Assembly (NCBI RefSeq): GCF_013694105.1
Contig: NZ_JACEFG010000003.1
Location: forward strand, 62,001 to 126,000
Source of the DNA: Halobacillus locisalis
Lineage (GTDB): Bacteria > Bacillota > Bacilli > Bacillales > Halobacillaceae
Reading direction: 5' to 3'
Length of the DNA: 64,000 nt
This document shows, in pieces, positions 32,710-41,692 of the stretch. Position numbers and translations under genes: made by a program. A model generated the notes under the pieces. That model had not been told where the DNA came from. It ran no database searches and saw nothing but the letters and a program-made list of their open reading frames with translations. Every line of letters begins with the position of its first letter. The stretch's first letter is position 1.

Positions 32710-33996
32710 TTAGTTAATTCCCATCATAGCTAAGAAGATAATCGCGATGGTCGCAATCATCGGAATGACGAGGCCGACGACGAAGACATCTTTATAAGAG
32801 TCTTTGTGCGTCAGGCCGGTAACGGTGAACAACGTAAGCAGGGCACCGTTGTGTGGCAAAATCGATGCACCTGATGCCACAGACGTAATACGGTGGAAGG
32901 CTTCTAAGCTCAGTCCTTGATTGACCGCGATATCGTAATATTCTTGTCCTAATGCTTCTAGTGCGATTCCCATACCACCTGATGCTGAGCCTGTAATCAT
33001 CGCAAGTAGTGATACAGCAAACGCTTCTGAAAAGTAGGGACTGAATGGAATCGAGAAAATGAATTCTTTTACCGAATCAAATCCAGGCGAAGCCGTTACG
33101 ACCGAACCGAAACCGACAGCTGCACTGGTATTGATGGTCGCCATAACCGATCCCGAAGCGCCCCCGTTAACTGAATCGATGAAACTTTTGTATTCGTCGA
33201 AGTTGAAAACCATGATTAACACGATTCCGATAAGGAGGGCGATTAAGATGTTCAGGTCGAATAAATTCAATGTGAGTACGACCGCAAGCAATGGGATGAC
33301 GGAAAGAATCCAGTTCGGAAGTTCCTCTTCATCGATGCTTTTCACTTTGCTGTCTCCTTGAGGTTCCGTAAACTCTTCTCCGTTTTTGACCAGTTGTTTC
33401 TCCCGGAATTTCAAATAAAAATAACCTAGCACGGCCATGATCAGTCCCGCAACAATTCCGAGAATCGGAGCAGCCATCGTCGACGTTTTGAACGTGTTGA
33501 TCGGGATGATATTTTGTATTTGAGGTGTCCCGGGCAGAGCCGTCATGGTAAACGTGAATGCACCAAGAACGAACGTAGATGGAATTAATTTTCTTGGAAC
33601 ATTAGCTTGTCTGAACATCGCTACCGCTAGTGGATAAACCGCGAATACGACGACAAACAGACTTACACCGCCATAGGTCAGGATAGCCGCAGACAAAAGC
33701 ATTCCGAGAATGGCCCGCGTTTCCCCGATCAAGCTCGAAATTTTATAGGCAACTGATTGGGCTGCCCCTGTATCTTCCATCAATTTACCGAAAATCGCTC
33801 CGAATAAGAAAATCGGAAAGTAGTCTTTCGCAAATCCGACAAACCCCTCCATATAAGTGCTTGTATAGGATTCGAGTATGTTCATGCCGCTTAGAATCGC
33901 CACTATTCCTGATACAAGTGGTGCAATCCAGATGATGGACCAGCCTAGATAGGCTAGCAGCATCAATAAGCCTAATCCGATTAAAATGCTAATCAT
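32710..33996 (-). CDS. GntP-family H+ symporter, probable 3-hydroxybutyrate permease
   Basis: 428 residues and about twelve helices. Family marks include FPIFLFGAIFGKLMEDTGAA, YGGVSLFVVVFAVYPLAVAMF, TALPGTPQIQNIIPI and GSASGGMGIALEAL, ending with PHNGALLTLFTVTGLTHKDSY. The last two resemble YxjC/AtoE-side GntP members more than gluconate permeases. With bdhA three genes away it probably imports hydroxybutyrate or a similar acid. The start at MISILIG is ten bases from AGAGGAGG; the frame extends 47 codons upstream without support. Confidence 0.85.
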   Translation of the reverse strand: MISILIGLGLLMLLAYLGWSIIWIAPLVSGIVAILSGMNILESYTSTYMEGFVGFAKDYFPIFLFGAIFGKLMEDTGAAQSVAYKISSLIGETRAILGMLLSAAILTYGGVSLFVVVFAVYPLAVAMFRQANVPRKLIPSTFVLGAFTFTMTALPGTPQIQNIIPINTFKTSTMAAPILGIVAGLIMAVLGYFYLKFREKQLVKNGEEFTEPQGDSKVKSIDEEELPNWILSVIPLLAVVLTLNLFDLNILIALLIGIVLIMVFNFDEYKSFIDSVNGGASGSVMATINTSAAVGFGSVVTASPGFDSVKEFIFSIPFSPYFSEAFAVSLLAMITGSASGGMGIALEALGQEYYDIAVNQGLSLEAFHRITSVASGASILPHNGALLTLFTVTGLTHKDSYKDVFVVGLVIPMIATIAIIFLAMMGIN

Positions 33997-34109
33997 AAAT
34001 CCATGTCCTCCTCTTTTCATAAATCTGTTTGTCTTACTATGTCCAATCGAAAGAAATTTTAGTGATTCATGATAAAATGGAAGGATCAAACAGAGAGAGG
34101 ACGATGGTA

Positions 34110-34481
34110 ATGTATCAGGGCATTCATCACGTGTCATTGCTTGTTACGGATATCGAACGAGCGAAGTGTTTCTACGGAGAGGTATTGGGATTTGAAGAAA
34201 GCAGCGAACGTCCCGATTTCGGTTTTCCAGGAGCGTGGTATCAAATAGGGGAAACGCAGCTGCATTTGATTGTACATAAGGACGGGAAGACCTTCAGAGG
34301 TACGACAGAAATCGATACGCGTGACGGTCATTTCGCTGTTCGCGTAAAGGATATGGAAGCATTATTGGAACGTCTTGAGAAACATGAGGTCGAGTATGTT
34401 AACAAGCCTACGAACAAAACGCCTTGGCATCAAGTATATGTCAGTGATCCAGACGGGAATCTGATAGAGTTTAACCGGTGA
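34110..34481 (+). CDS. VOC superfamily (glyoxalase-like) protein
   Basis: About 124 residues forming two beta-alpha-beta-beta-beta modules. Metal-ligand positions are visible: HHVSLLVTDIERAKCFYGEV at the N-terminus, QLHLIV in the middle, DGHFAVRV at the start of module two, and DPDGNLIEFN at the end. Such proteins are metal-dependent lyases, dioxygenases or resistance proteins; the function cannot be narrowed. Start chosen at the second ATG for spacing from GAGAGGA. Divergent from the permease. Confidence 0.85.
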   Translation: MYQGIHHVSLLVTDIERAKCFYGEVLGFEESSERPDFGFPGAWYQIGETQLHLIVHKDGKTFRGTTEIDTRDGHFAVRVKDMEALLERLEKHEVEYVNKPTNKTPWHQVYVSDPDGNLIEFNR

Positions 34482-34511
34482 GAAAGGGACGGGCATTGAG
34501 CTCGTCTTTTT

Positions 34512-34682
34512 CTATGGAAGGTAGTCTTTTCTCGACACATGTCTGCATGTGCTCGTCCTTCAAAACAGCAGAGAGAAGGCTCATCATGACGGTATTGAAT
34601 GCTCTTAACATTAAAAAGAGTGGAGAGAAAGCTTATCTCAACACTTTTTGGCCCATCCTGATTGGAAAAGTGATGAGATGGC
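34512..34682. repeat. Second dispersed repeat family, copy 2
   Basis: Counterpart of 24255-24425, in the same orientation. It fills the gene-free stretch 34482-34783 after the VOC gene. Blocks TCATCATGACGGTATT, GAGAGAAAGCTTATCTCAAC and GATTGGAAAAGTGATGAGA align with copy 1. Confidence 0.55.
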
Positions 34683-34783
34683 ACTTCTCTCAGCAATTTT
34701 AAATAAATACGGTTGTTAAAAAGGTTGAGAGAGACATCATAGTCAAAGCTTCGTCCTACAACGCCACCTCTTTCTCAACAAAC

Positions 34784-34818
34784 AAAAAAGCACTCCTCCA
34801 AAAATGGAAGAGTGCTTT
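34784..34818 (-). terminator. Terminator of the thermonuclease gene
   Basis: Stem AAAGCACTC/GAGTGCTTT with A-run on the plus strand. Confidence 0.82.
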
Positions 34819-34824
34819 ACCTTT

Positions 34825-35817
34825 TTAAGGCAGGCTTTCACAAGCCACGCCGTTTCCGTCACGGTCCAAGCGGTGTGGATCCTCTTCAGGTCCTCCAGCT
34901 GCCTCAAAGAAGGCTTGCGCTTCTTCGTGCGTGTCGAAATCGCCGCAGTCACGGTCATCGCCATAAGGATCGAACGGGCCATCGTACGTAGAGCCATCAT
35001 CGCCAGAACCTTCATCCACTGGGTCTTCTTCGTATTGGAATCCATCTTCTGTCACATATCCAGGCAGGCTCCAAATGTTACGCTCCGCCTCTTTTGCGCG
35101 ATTTTGTGCTTTCATCATGGAATTGGCATGCGTGTAAGGTGGGTCATACACATACGCATAACGGGCAAATCCTTCTTCGAGTAGCTGCTCATTAAAGTTG
35201 TTACCGTCTACCCAAAGGTAAGCGAGCAAACGATCATACTTATCACGCTTTGGTCCGTCATACTCGAGCTCAACGGTTTTACCTAATAATTCAGATTCAG
35301 CAAAGGCGCTGGCTTCAGGGCCGAACGGCTGGACCGGTTCTGTCGGGTGTTTCGTTTCAGGAGTGTCGACAAGAAGCAAACGCACGGTCTCGGTTACTCC
35401 GTCCTTTTCGATTTCAATCGTGTCTCCGTCTACAATCCGACTGACGGTTGCAGTCTCGGTCGCTTTTGTTGTAAAGTCGTAGGTCGTATCTTCTTCCATG
35501 GTGACTCCTTGAACGGATGTCACATTTCCGATATGTAGCGTATAGCTTTCTCCTCGTTCATATCCGTTCACGGGAGCTGCAACTTTAAGTTGGTGATCAT
35601 CGTAGAGCGTCACTGCTTCTGTCACGATTTGATCTGGCTGTCCTTGTTTGTGCACATACACTTCATCAAAAGATTGATCGTTGATCGGGGTATTGAATGT
35701 GATGGTCCATTCTTTATCAAGCTGGACACCCTCTTCGGATCCGAAAGTCTCTGCAAATATGGTCGCAGGGATGAGCATCAGCAAAATAAAGAAAGTAGAT
35801 AGAACTTTTGTCTTCAT
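34825..35817 (-). CDS. Secreted thermonuclease with Ig-like and excalibur domains
   Basis: 330 residues. Signal peptide (VLSTFFILLMLIPATIFA), then an about 90-residue Ig-like domain of the Big_5/SbsA type (KEWTITFNTPINDQSFDEVY, YTLHIGNVTSVQGVTM), then a staphylococcal-nuclease domain: VSRIVDGDTIEIEKDGV, RLLLVDTPETKHP, DKYDRLLAYLWVDG, ERNIWSLPGY. The arginine and acidic residues of the catalytic site are present. It ends with an acidic linker and an excalibur calcium-binding motif (DCGDFDTHEEAQAFFEAAGG, DRDGNGVACESLP). Likely extracellular DNA/RNA degradation. Monocistronic. Confidence 0.92.
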   Translation of the reverse strand: MKTKVLSTFFILLMLIPATIFAETFGSEEGVQLDKEWTITFNTPINDQSFDEVYVHKQGQPDQIVTEAVTLYDDHQLKVAAPVNGYERGESYTLHIGNVTSVQGVTMEEDTTYDFTTKATETATVSRIVDGDTIEIEKDGVTETVRLLLVDTPETKHPTEPVQPFGPEASAFAESELLGKTVELEYDGPKRDKYDRLLAYLWVDGNNFNEQLLEEGFARYAYVYDPPYTHANSMMKAQNRAKEAERNIWSLPGYVTEDGFQYEEDPVDEGSGDDGSTYDGPFDPYGDDRDCGDFDTHEEAQAFFEAAGGPEEDPHRLDRDGNGVACESLP

Positions 35818-35954
35818 TAGAATCCTCCTTTGTTATTTACATACGAAAGCCATTATAGTATGGAAACTGGTCTCATGGCATTGGTAATTTATAGATCGCT
35901 TCCCGTGAGACTTTTGACTTAAACGTCGAATAGGAAAAGAGGAATAGGCAAATG

Positions 35955-35983
35955 AAAAACGCCCAAGGATATTCCCTGGACGT
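35955..35983 (-). terminator. Terminator of the carboxymuconolactone-family gene
   Basis: Minus-strand hairpin CGTCCAGG/CCTTGGGCG followed by Us. Confidence 0.65.
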
Positions 35984-35999
35984 ATTCAAAGTCCCTCAT

Positions 36000-36353
36000 T
36001 CACGAACCATTCTCCCTCAATTGATCCAAAACTTCCATTCCTGTTGTAACCGATTGACTCATCGCAGAGCCACCACCATATCCTGCTGCGACCGCCATCG
36101 TTTCATAGATCTGCTGGTCCGAGCAGCCTTTGGCAATGCATTGGTCCATATGGTATGTGATGCTTGCCTCGTCTCCTTCTTTTAAAGCAATCGCTAGAGC
36201 CATCAAGTGTTTATATGTTCGGTCGACCTCTCCGTCTGCAAAGGATTCTCCAGTGAAGCGGTTGTATTCTTGAATTGTGTCCGGTACATATTCGGTCAGC
36301 CTTTCAATCCCTTTACGATAATCTTCCAGCACAGTTAAAGCACTTTTATTCAT
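36000..36353 (-). CDS. Carboxymuconolactone decarboxylase (AhpD-like) family protein
   Basis: 117 helical residues. The core LMALAIALKEGDEASITYHM ends with the conserved His, followed by CIAKGCSDQQIYETMAVAAG. The usual CxxxH of AhpD-like proteins reads SITYH here, so the N-terminal catalytic cysteine is Ser; two other cysteines follow. Peroxidase-linked disulfide chemistry is therefore uncertain. AAGGAGTGA precedes the ATG. Divergent from the TetR-led operon, which it might serve, though nothing proves that. Confidence 0.85.
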   Translation of the reverse strand: MNKSALTVLEDYRKGIERLTEYVPDTIQEYNRFTGESFADGEVDRTYKHLMALAIALKEGDEASITYHMDQCIAKGCSDQQIYETMAVAAGYGGGSAMSQSVTTGMEVLDQLRENGS

Positions 36354-36404
36354 CTTTATTCACTCCTTCTCATGACATATTTCACCATTCCTTTTTTCTT
36401 TACC

Positions 36405-36418
36405 GAATGAAACCATTC
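36405..36418. promoter_or_regulatory. Inverted repeat upstream of the TetR operon
   Basis: GAATG-AAAC-CATTC. It resembles the FadR (YsiA) box of Bacillus (TGAATGAnTAnTCATTCA) in half-sites but with shorter spacing. It may bind the operon's own TetR protein. Confidence 0.4.
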
Positions 36419-36480
36419 AATGCGCTAAGGAGGCGCCTCAACTATGGCGAATTATGTAGGAAATTTTGGAAAAGTTTAGG

Positions 36481-36509
36481 TTGATAATATTCTGACAACT
36501 AAATATAAT
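36481..36509 (+). promoter_or_regulatory. Sigma-A promoter of the 11-gene TetR/KAS/HAAT operon
   Basis: TTGATA, exactly 17 bp, TATAAT: near consensus. Located 22 bp before the tetR start; no other good promoter or terminator is seen until the hairpin at 47263. Confidence 0.82.
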
Positions 36510-36531
36510 TAAAAACTGAGAGGTGGTTCAC

Positions 36532-37125
36532 ATGTCAGAAATGAAAAGTCAGCCATTAACCAAGAAGGGACTGATGACTCGGAAAAAGCTATTGGAAGTC
36601 GCCGAATCCGTCTTCAGTGAGAAAGGGTATTTTGATGCCTCGATTGTAGAGATCACGTTCCGTTCAGGTGTTGCGCAGGGAACCTTCTACAATTACTTCC
36701 CGACCAAAAAAGCTATTTATGATGAGCTCGTCCGTGATTTGAGTTCGACACTCCGTCACAATGTGAAGCTAGCAATCGAAGGAGAAGAGTCGTTTGAGCA
36801 AAAGCAGCGGGCCGGATTTAAAGCTTTTTTCACGTGGGTGATCACGCACCGGAATTCATACAGCATCATTCAACAATCTGTCCTGGTCGATAAGGAACTG
36901 TACCGCTGGTATTACGAGAAACTCGCAAACGGATTCATGAACGCATTGGATGAGGCGATTGAAAACGGAGAGTGCAAAACGCTGGATAAAGAAGCGATTG
37001 CCTACTGTTTGATGGGAATCGGTCAATTCATCGGGATGCGCTGGGTGTTTTGGGAAGAACAAGAAGTACCGGAATACGTATTTGAAGAAGCTATGGAGCT
37101 TGTGTTTCATGGATTGACCCCATAA
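36532..37125 (+). CDS. TetR/AcrR-family regulator of the downstream operon
   Basis: 197 residues. N-terminal helix-turn-helix (KLLEVAESVFSEKGYFDASI, GVAQGTFYNYFPTKKAIYDE) and an all-helical ligand domain with FFTWVITHRNSYSIIQQSVL and YCLMGIGQFIGMRWVFWEEQ, similar to FadR/YsiA-type acyl-CoA-responsive regulators. First gene of the operon, 13 bp before the acyl-CoA ligase, so the effector is probably the CoA ester made by that ligase. The ATG is nine bases from GAGGTGG; an in-frame GTG three codons earlier is inside the site. Confidence 0.9.
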   Translation: MSEMKSQPLTKKGLMTRKKLLEVAESVFSEKGYFDASIVEITFRSGVAQGTFYNYFPTKKAIYDELVRDLSSTLRHNVKLAIEGEESFEQKQRAGFKAFFTWVITHRNSYSIIQQSVLVDKELYRWYYEKLANGFMNALDEAIENGECKTLDKEAIAYCLMGIGQFIGMRWVFWEEQEVPEYVFEEAMELVFHGLTP

Positions 37126-37138
37126 AGGAGGTGAGAGG

Positions 37139-38638
37139 ATGCACACGATGGATGAGTGGATTCATAAACGTGGGGAGATCACGCCTGAACGAATGGCTAT
37201 AATCGGGGAGAGTCATCAATTTACATATCAAGAACTCTCTCAAAAGGTCGAAGAAATGGCCTGGATGTTCAAGTCGAAGCTGCACATCGGGAAAGGGGAC
37301 CGGCTGGCGATTCTCTCACAGAACCGGGAGGAGTATATGATCGCCTATTTTGCGGTGGCCCAGCTTGGGGCGATCATCGTTCCGTTGAATGTCCGTTTGA
37401 CGGCTGCTGAACTGGCGTTTCAAGTGAACGATAGCGGAGCGAAAGCGTTGTTGTATGAACAAGAGATGGAAGCTTTGTATGAGGAGCTTTCAGATCTCGC
37501 GAATTTTGAAAACGCTTACTTTTTCAGTGAACTTATTGGAAAAGCACAAGGGGATGTCGGTCATCACGGGAAAAGCGATGATCCTTTCATCATTTGTTAT
37601 ACCTCAGGTACGACAGGTAAGCCGAAAGGGGCGGTGCTGACGCAGGAGAACATGTTCTGGAATGCCATCAACAATCAGCATGCTCTCGACTTGACGTCAG
37701 ATGACAGGACGCTCGTCATCCTTCCGCTTTTTCACATTGGGGGCGTAGGATTGTTCGCTTTGCCGACGTTGTTGACGGGAGGAACGATGTTGATTCCAAG
37801 GGCATTCGATCCGGAACAAGTCATCGAGTGGATCGAGCAGTATCAGATTACCGTCGTGATGGGGGTTCCTACGATTCATAACTCAATTCGTCAATCACCT
37901 TCATTCGAAAAGGCCGATTTCAAGTCTGTTCGCTGGTTTTACAGCGGTGGGGCACCGTGTCCGAAGGAATTGATTCAAGCATATCTCGATAGAGGCTTGC
38001 GCTTTGGGCAGGGCTTTGGAATGACGGAAACGGCTCCTACCGTCTTCATGATCGCAAAGGAAGACTGCGAGAGGAAAGCGGGATCGATTGGAAAACCCGT
38101 CACGTTTTGTGATGTACGGTTGATGAAGGAAGATGGGACACCTGCACAACCGGGGGAAGTCGGAGAGTTACTCATCAGAGGCCCGAACGTCATGAAAGAA
38201 TATTGGGGACTGCCGGATGAAACGGCTTCAACGATTCGTGATGGCTGGCTATATTCCGGTGATTTGGCCAGACAGGACGACGAAGGTTTCTTTTACATCG
38301 CCGGCCGGAAGAAAGACATGATCATCTCAGGCGGAGAAAATATTTATCCACTCGAAGTGGAGCAGCACATCAATGAATTCAGAGAAGTGAGCGAAGTCGC
38401 CGTCATCGGTGTGGCGGACGACAAATGGGGGGAAGTGCCCGTCGCTTTTGTCAGTTTTCATAGGACTCAATCCCTGCAGAAAGATGATATACAAGCGTAT
38501 TGCCGGCAGCGACTCGCCAGATATAAAGTCCCGAAAGACGTCATCATCATGAGCGAACTGCCGAAGAATGCGACAGGTAAAATCGATAAAAAAGCGATCC
38601 ATAAGCATTGGATGACGCTCGGAGTCTCCGAATCATGA
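37139..38638 (+). CDS. Acyl-CoA synthetase (AMP-forming, ANL superfamily)
   Basis: 499 residues. P-loop-like motif YTSGTTGKPKGAVLTQENMF, A5 GFGMTETAP, A7 GWLYSGDLARQDDEGFFYIA, A8 GRKKDMIISGGENIYPLEVE and A10 NATGKIDKKAIHK with the catalytic Lys. Converts a carboxylic acid, ATP and CoA to acyl-CoA. Closest in length to MenE-like and medium- or aryl-acid ligases; the substrate pocket cannot be read by eye. Preceded by AAAGGAGG and overlapping the next gene by four bases (ATGA). It likely activates the compound brought in by the HAAT importer of the same operon. Confidence 0.92.
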   Translation: MHTMDEWIHKRGEITPERMAIIGESHQFTYQELSQKVEEMAWMFKSKLHIGKGDRLAILSQNREEYMIAYFAVAQLGAIIVPLNVRLTAAELAFQVNDSGAKALLYEQEMEALYEELSDLANFENAYFFSELIGKAQGDVGHHGKSDDPFIICYTSGTTGKPKGAVLTQENMFWNAINNQHALDLTSDDRTLVILPLFHIGGVGLFALPTLLTGGTMLIPRAFDPEQVIEWIEQYQITVVMGVPTIHNSIRQSPSFEKADFKSVRWFYSGGAPCPKELIQAYLDRGLRFGQGFGMTETAPTVFMIAKEDCERKAGSIGKPVTFCDVRLMKEDGTPAQPGEVGELLIRGPNVMKEYWGLPDETASTIRDGWLYSGDLARQDDEGFFYIAGRKKDMIISGGENIYPLEVEQHINEFREVSEVAVIGVADDKWGEVPVAFVSFHRTQSLQKDDIQAYCRQRLARYKVPKDVIIMSELPKNATGKIDKKAIHKHWMTLGVSES

Positions 38639-39627
38639 TCGGCATTGAGAGAACGAGTATATGTGTACCCGAACAAGTCGTCACGGCTGGTGAATTGGCT
38701 GAGAAAACAGGGATTCCAGAGCGCGTGATCATCGAAAAGTTCGGTCTTCGTGAAAAACGGATCGCAAGTGAGGATGTGCACGCATCGGATTTGGCGATGG
38801 CGGCGGGTAAAGAGATCCTGTCAGGCGTCGATCCCGATACCATCGATGTCGTCATCTACTTCGGTAGTCCGTTCAAGGATTATCAAGTATGGACAGCAAG
38901 TTCGAAGATTCAATATGAACTTGGAATTCCGAATGCGTACGCGTTTGAAATGATGAACGTCAGCTCATGCTTTCCACTTGCGGTCAAAGTGGCGAAAGAT
39001 ATGCTCAAGTCAGATGAGGAGATTCGGAACATTCTGCTCGTCGGCGGGTGCAAGGAGTCGATGATTGTGGATTATGACAATCCGAGGTCACGCTTTATGT
39101 TTCCGTTTGCCGATGGCGGGGCGGCGGCACTGCTTTCGAGGGACGCTTCCCAAAGTGAGGTGCTGTCTTCATCTATTTTGACAGATGGGTCGTTTACGAA
39201 AGATGTGCTCGTTCCTGGGGGTGGATCGGTCCATCCTCATCCGGAAAAACACGAGCGCTATATCGATGTCCCGGATCCGAAGGGAATGAAGGAGCGGCTC
39301 GATCCGGTTTCTCTTGGGAATTTTGAAAAGGTGATCAAACAATCGTTGGTGAAAAGCGGGGTCGGGCTGGAGGAGTTGAACGTGTTGCTTCCGCTGCACA
39401 CGAAGCGGTCGATGTTCGAACAAATCATAGAGAGCGTAGGGTTGGAAGAAAGTCAGGCAGTTTATTTAGAGCAGTATGGTCATATGTCAGCACTCGATCC
39501 TTGTTATGGATTGCATCTTGCTGAAAAGGAAGGAAAGCTTCATCCAGGTGATATTGTCGTCCTTGTTTCAGCAGGTACGGGTTATACGTGGGCTGCGACG
39601 ACTCTCCGTTGGCACGGAGGTAATTAA
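38635..39627 (+). CDS. KAS III-like thiolase-fold enzyme 1 (FabH relative)
   Basis: 330 residues. Cys112 in NVSSCFPLAVKVAK is at the FabH active-site position, and the first His is in LPLHTKRSMFEQ. The FabH asparagine of GNTSAAS is replaced by His (QYGHMSALDP), giving Cys-His-His. The substrate-pocket segment DNPRSRFMFPFADGGAAALL replaces the FabH equivalent. It shares these features and the TDGSF and GMKERLD motifs with the second KAS III-like protein of the operon, so the two are a paralogous pair and possibly a heterodimer. It is not the housekeeping FabH. Start ATG overlaps the ligase stop. Confidence 0.82.
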   Translation: MIGIERTSICVPEQVVTAGELAEKTGIPERVIIEKFGLREKRIASEDVHASDLAMAAGKEILSGVDPDTIDVVIYFGSPFKDYQVWTASSKIQYELGIPNAYAFEMMNVSSCFPLAVKVAKDMLKSDEEIRNILLVGGCKESMIVDYDNPRSRFMFPFADGGAAALLSRDASQSEVLSSSILTDGSFTKDVLVPGGGSVHPHPEKHERYIDVPDPKGMKERLDPVSLGNFEKVIKQSLVKSGVGLEELNVLLPLHTKRSMFEQIIESVGLEESQAVYLEQYGHMSALDPCYGLHLAEKEGKLHPGDIVVLVSAGTGYTWAATTLRWHGGN

Positions 39628-39643
39628 TAAAGGGGGAATATCG

Positions 39644-40852
39644 ATGAATGGTAAGCGTTACGGGCTTTTCGTATTCATGATGGTTCTTATTCTCGGTTTT
39701 GCAACGGCGTGTGGAGAGACGGAAGAAAGCGGAGCAGAGGGGGGCGAAACGATTAAAATTGGCGTGCTCGCGTCATTGACGGGGGCCTTGGAAGCTTATG
39801 GACAGCAAACGAAGAAGGGGTTCGAGTTGGGACTTGAGTATGGAACAGACGGCACGATGGAAGTCGCTGGTAAGAAAATCGAAGTCGTCTATGAAGATAC
39901 CGAAACCGATCCGAAAGTCGCTCGTCAAAAAGCGTTGACTCTTCTTGAGGACGAAGGCGTGGACTTCCTTGTCGGATCGTCAAGCTCAGGCGATACGCTC
40001 GCGGTCACACCGCTTGCTGAAGAATATGAGAAAGTGATGGTCGTTGAACCAGCGGCGGCGGACGGTATCACAGGTGCGGAGTACAACGATTACGTGTTCC
40101 GCACGTCACGCAACTCCTCGCAAGACGCGGTTTCTGCAGCGGCGGCGATTGCGGATGAAGGCGTGAAAATTGCCACACTAGCGCCTGATTACGCATTTGG
40201 TCGAGACGGCGTTTCCGCTTTTAAAACAGCAGCTGAAGACTTGGGGGCGGAAATCATTCACGAAGAGTATGCCGACCAAACGGCGACCGATTTTACAGCG
40301 AACATTCAAAAGATTTTAGATGCGGATCCGGACTATTTGTACGTCGTCTGGGCCGGAGCGAATACGCCGTGGAATCAAATCGTGGATATGCAAGTCCAAG
40401 AACAGGGCATCAAGATTACAACAGGTGTAGCGGACCGCGCGACGCTTCCGATGATGGCTCCACTTGTTGGTATGGAAGGATTCACGTTGTATTACCACAC
40501 CTTACCGGATAACGAAGTGAACGATTGGCTAATCGAGAAGCATCAGGAGAAACATGGCGAAGCGCCGGACTTGTTCACACCAGGTGGGATGAGTGCAGCA
40601 CTCGCTGTCATCGAGGCTCTCAAGCAAACAGAAGGATCGACGGACTCGGCTGAATTGATCGAAACGATGGAAGGCATGGAGTTTGCGACGCCAAAAGGAA
40701 CGATGACCTTCCGTCCTGAAGATCACCAAGCCTTACAGGAAATGTACGCGGTGACACTTGTGGAAAGTGACGAGCATGATTATCCGGTTCCAGAATTGAA
40801 GAAAGTCCTGACACCTGAAGAGACGGCTCCACCGATTATGAACGGCAAGTAA
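39644..40852 (+). CDS. HAAT-family ABC transporter substrate-binding lipoprotein
   Basis: 402 residues. Lipobox LGFATAC within a signal peptide, then a Peripla_BP_6 domain: IKIGVLASLTGALEAYGQQT, VEVVYEDTETDPKVARQKAL-like segment, VGSSSSGDTLAVTPLAEEY, VFRTSRNSSQDAVSAAAAIA, FGRDGVSAFKTAAEDLGAEI. These receptors bind branched-chain amino acids, amides, urea or small aromatic and aliphatic acids. ATG preceded by AAAGGGGGAA; the longer upstream frame lies within the KAS gene. Followed by its two ATPases and two permeases. Confidence 0.93.
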   Translation: MNGKRYGLFVFMMVLILGFATACGETEESGAEGGETIKIGVLASLTGALEAYGQQTKKGFELGLEYGTDGTMEVAGKKIEVVYEDTETDPKVARQKALTLLEDEGVDFLVGSSSSGDTLAVTPLAEEYEKVMVVEPAAADGITGAEYNDYVFRTSRNSSQDAVSAAAAIADEGVKIATLAPDYAFGRDGVSAFKTAAEDLGAEIIHEEYADQTATDFTANIQKILDADPDYLYVVWAGANTPWNQIVDMQVQEQGIKITTGVADRATLPMMAPLVGMEGFTLYYHTLPDNEVNDWLIEKHQEKHGEAPDLFTPGGMSAALAVIEALKQTEGSTDSAELIETMEGMEFATPKGTMTFRPEDHQALQEMYAVTLVESDEHDYPVPELKKVLTPEETAPPIMNGK

Positions 40853-40924
40853 GCAGTCATGTTGAGGGGAGTTCGATGCGTCGAGCTTCCCTGATTAAGT
40901 TGAAGGATGGAAAGGAGTACAACG

Positions 40925-41692
40925 ATGGCAGCTCTTTTGGAAACGAAAGATGTAACGATTCAATTCGGCGGCCATACCGCGGTCGATCACGTAACGGTGG
41001 ATATCGCAGAAAAGCAACTCACGTCGATTATCGGACCGAACGGCGCTGGGAAGACGACGTTTTTCAACTTGCTTAGTGGCCAGCTTTCGCCGACAAGCGG
41101 GGAGATTTATTTTCGGGGTCAAAACATTACGAAGCTATCGCCGACGAAACGGTCGAGGCTCGGCATTGGACGTTCCTTTCAAATTACCAATGTGTTTCCG
41201 AATTTGACGGTGCTTGAGAACGTGAGGCTTGCCGTCCAGTCGAAGCGCAAGGTGCGTTATCAGATGATGGCTCACTTCCTTCATTATAAGGAGTTCAAAG
41301 AAGAAGCTTATCATCTGTTGGAAAAAGTGTTGTTGATCGGGAAGGCGGATACCGTGGCAGCGAACCTCGCACACGGGGAGAAACGCAAGCTTGAGATCGC
41401 GATGCTGCTCGCGCTGGATTCCGAGGTTTTGCTATTGGATGAACCGACAGCAGGGATGGCGCTTGAAGAGGTGCCGGCGATCATAGAAGTGATTGAACAA
41501 ATTAAGAAACAACATGAACAAACGATTGTCCTCATTGAGCACAAGATGGATATGATCATGGACTTGTCGGATGATGTGCTCGTTTTGTTCCACGGGGAAC
41601 TGATCGCTCAAGGAAGTCCCCAATCCATCATCGCCAATGATATCGTCCAGTCGGCATACTTAGGGGGCATGTACAATGAGCAGCTTTCTTGA
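40925..41692 (+). CDS. HAAT ABC transporter ATPase (LivG-like)
   Basis: 255 residues. Walker A GPNGAGKTTFFNLLSG, signature NLAHGEKRKLEIAML (the LSHGE form of LivG), Walker B VLLLDEPTAGM, H-loop VLIEHKMD. Contains the LivG-type insert GRSFQITNVFPNLTVLENVR. ATG with GGAAAGGAG chosen, 72 bases after the binding protein; an earlier ATG lies inside the ribosome site. Overlaps the LivF-like gene by 17 bases. Confidence 0.92.
   Translation: MAALLETKDVTIQFGGHTAVDHVTVDIAEKQLTSIIGPNGAGKTTFFNLLSGQLSPTSGEIYFRGQNITKLSPTKRSRLGIGRSFQITNVFPNLTVLENVRLAVQSKRKVRYQMMAHFLHYKEFKEEAYHLLEKVLLIGKADTVAANLAHGEKRKLEIAMLLALDSEVLLLDEPTAGMALEEVPAIIEVIEQIKKQHEQTIVLIEHKMDMIMDLSDDVLVLFHGELIAQGSPQSIIANDIVQSAYLGGMYNEQLS

Noticed and set aside
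36405-36418. Canonical FadR (YsiA) operator
   Set aside because: Half-sites fit but the spacing is two bases short, so it is reported only as an inverted repeat.
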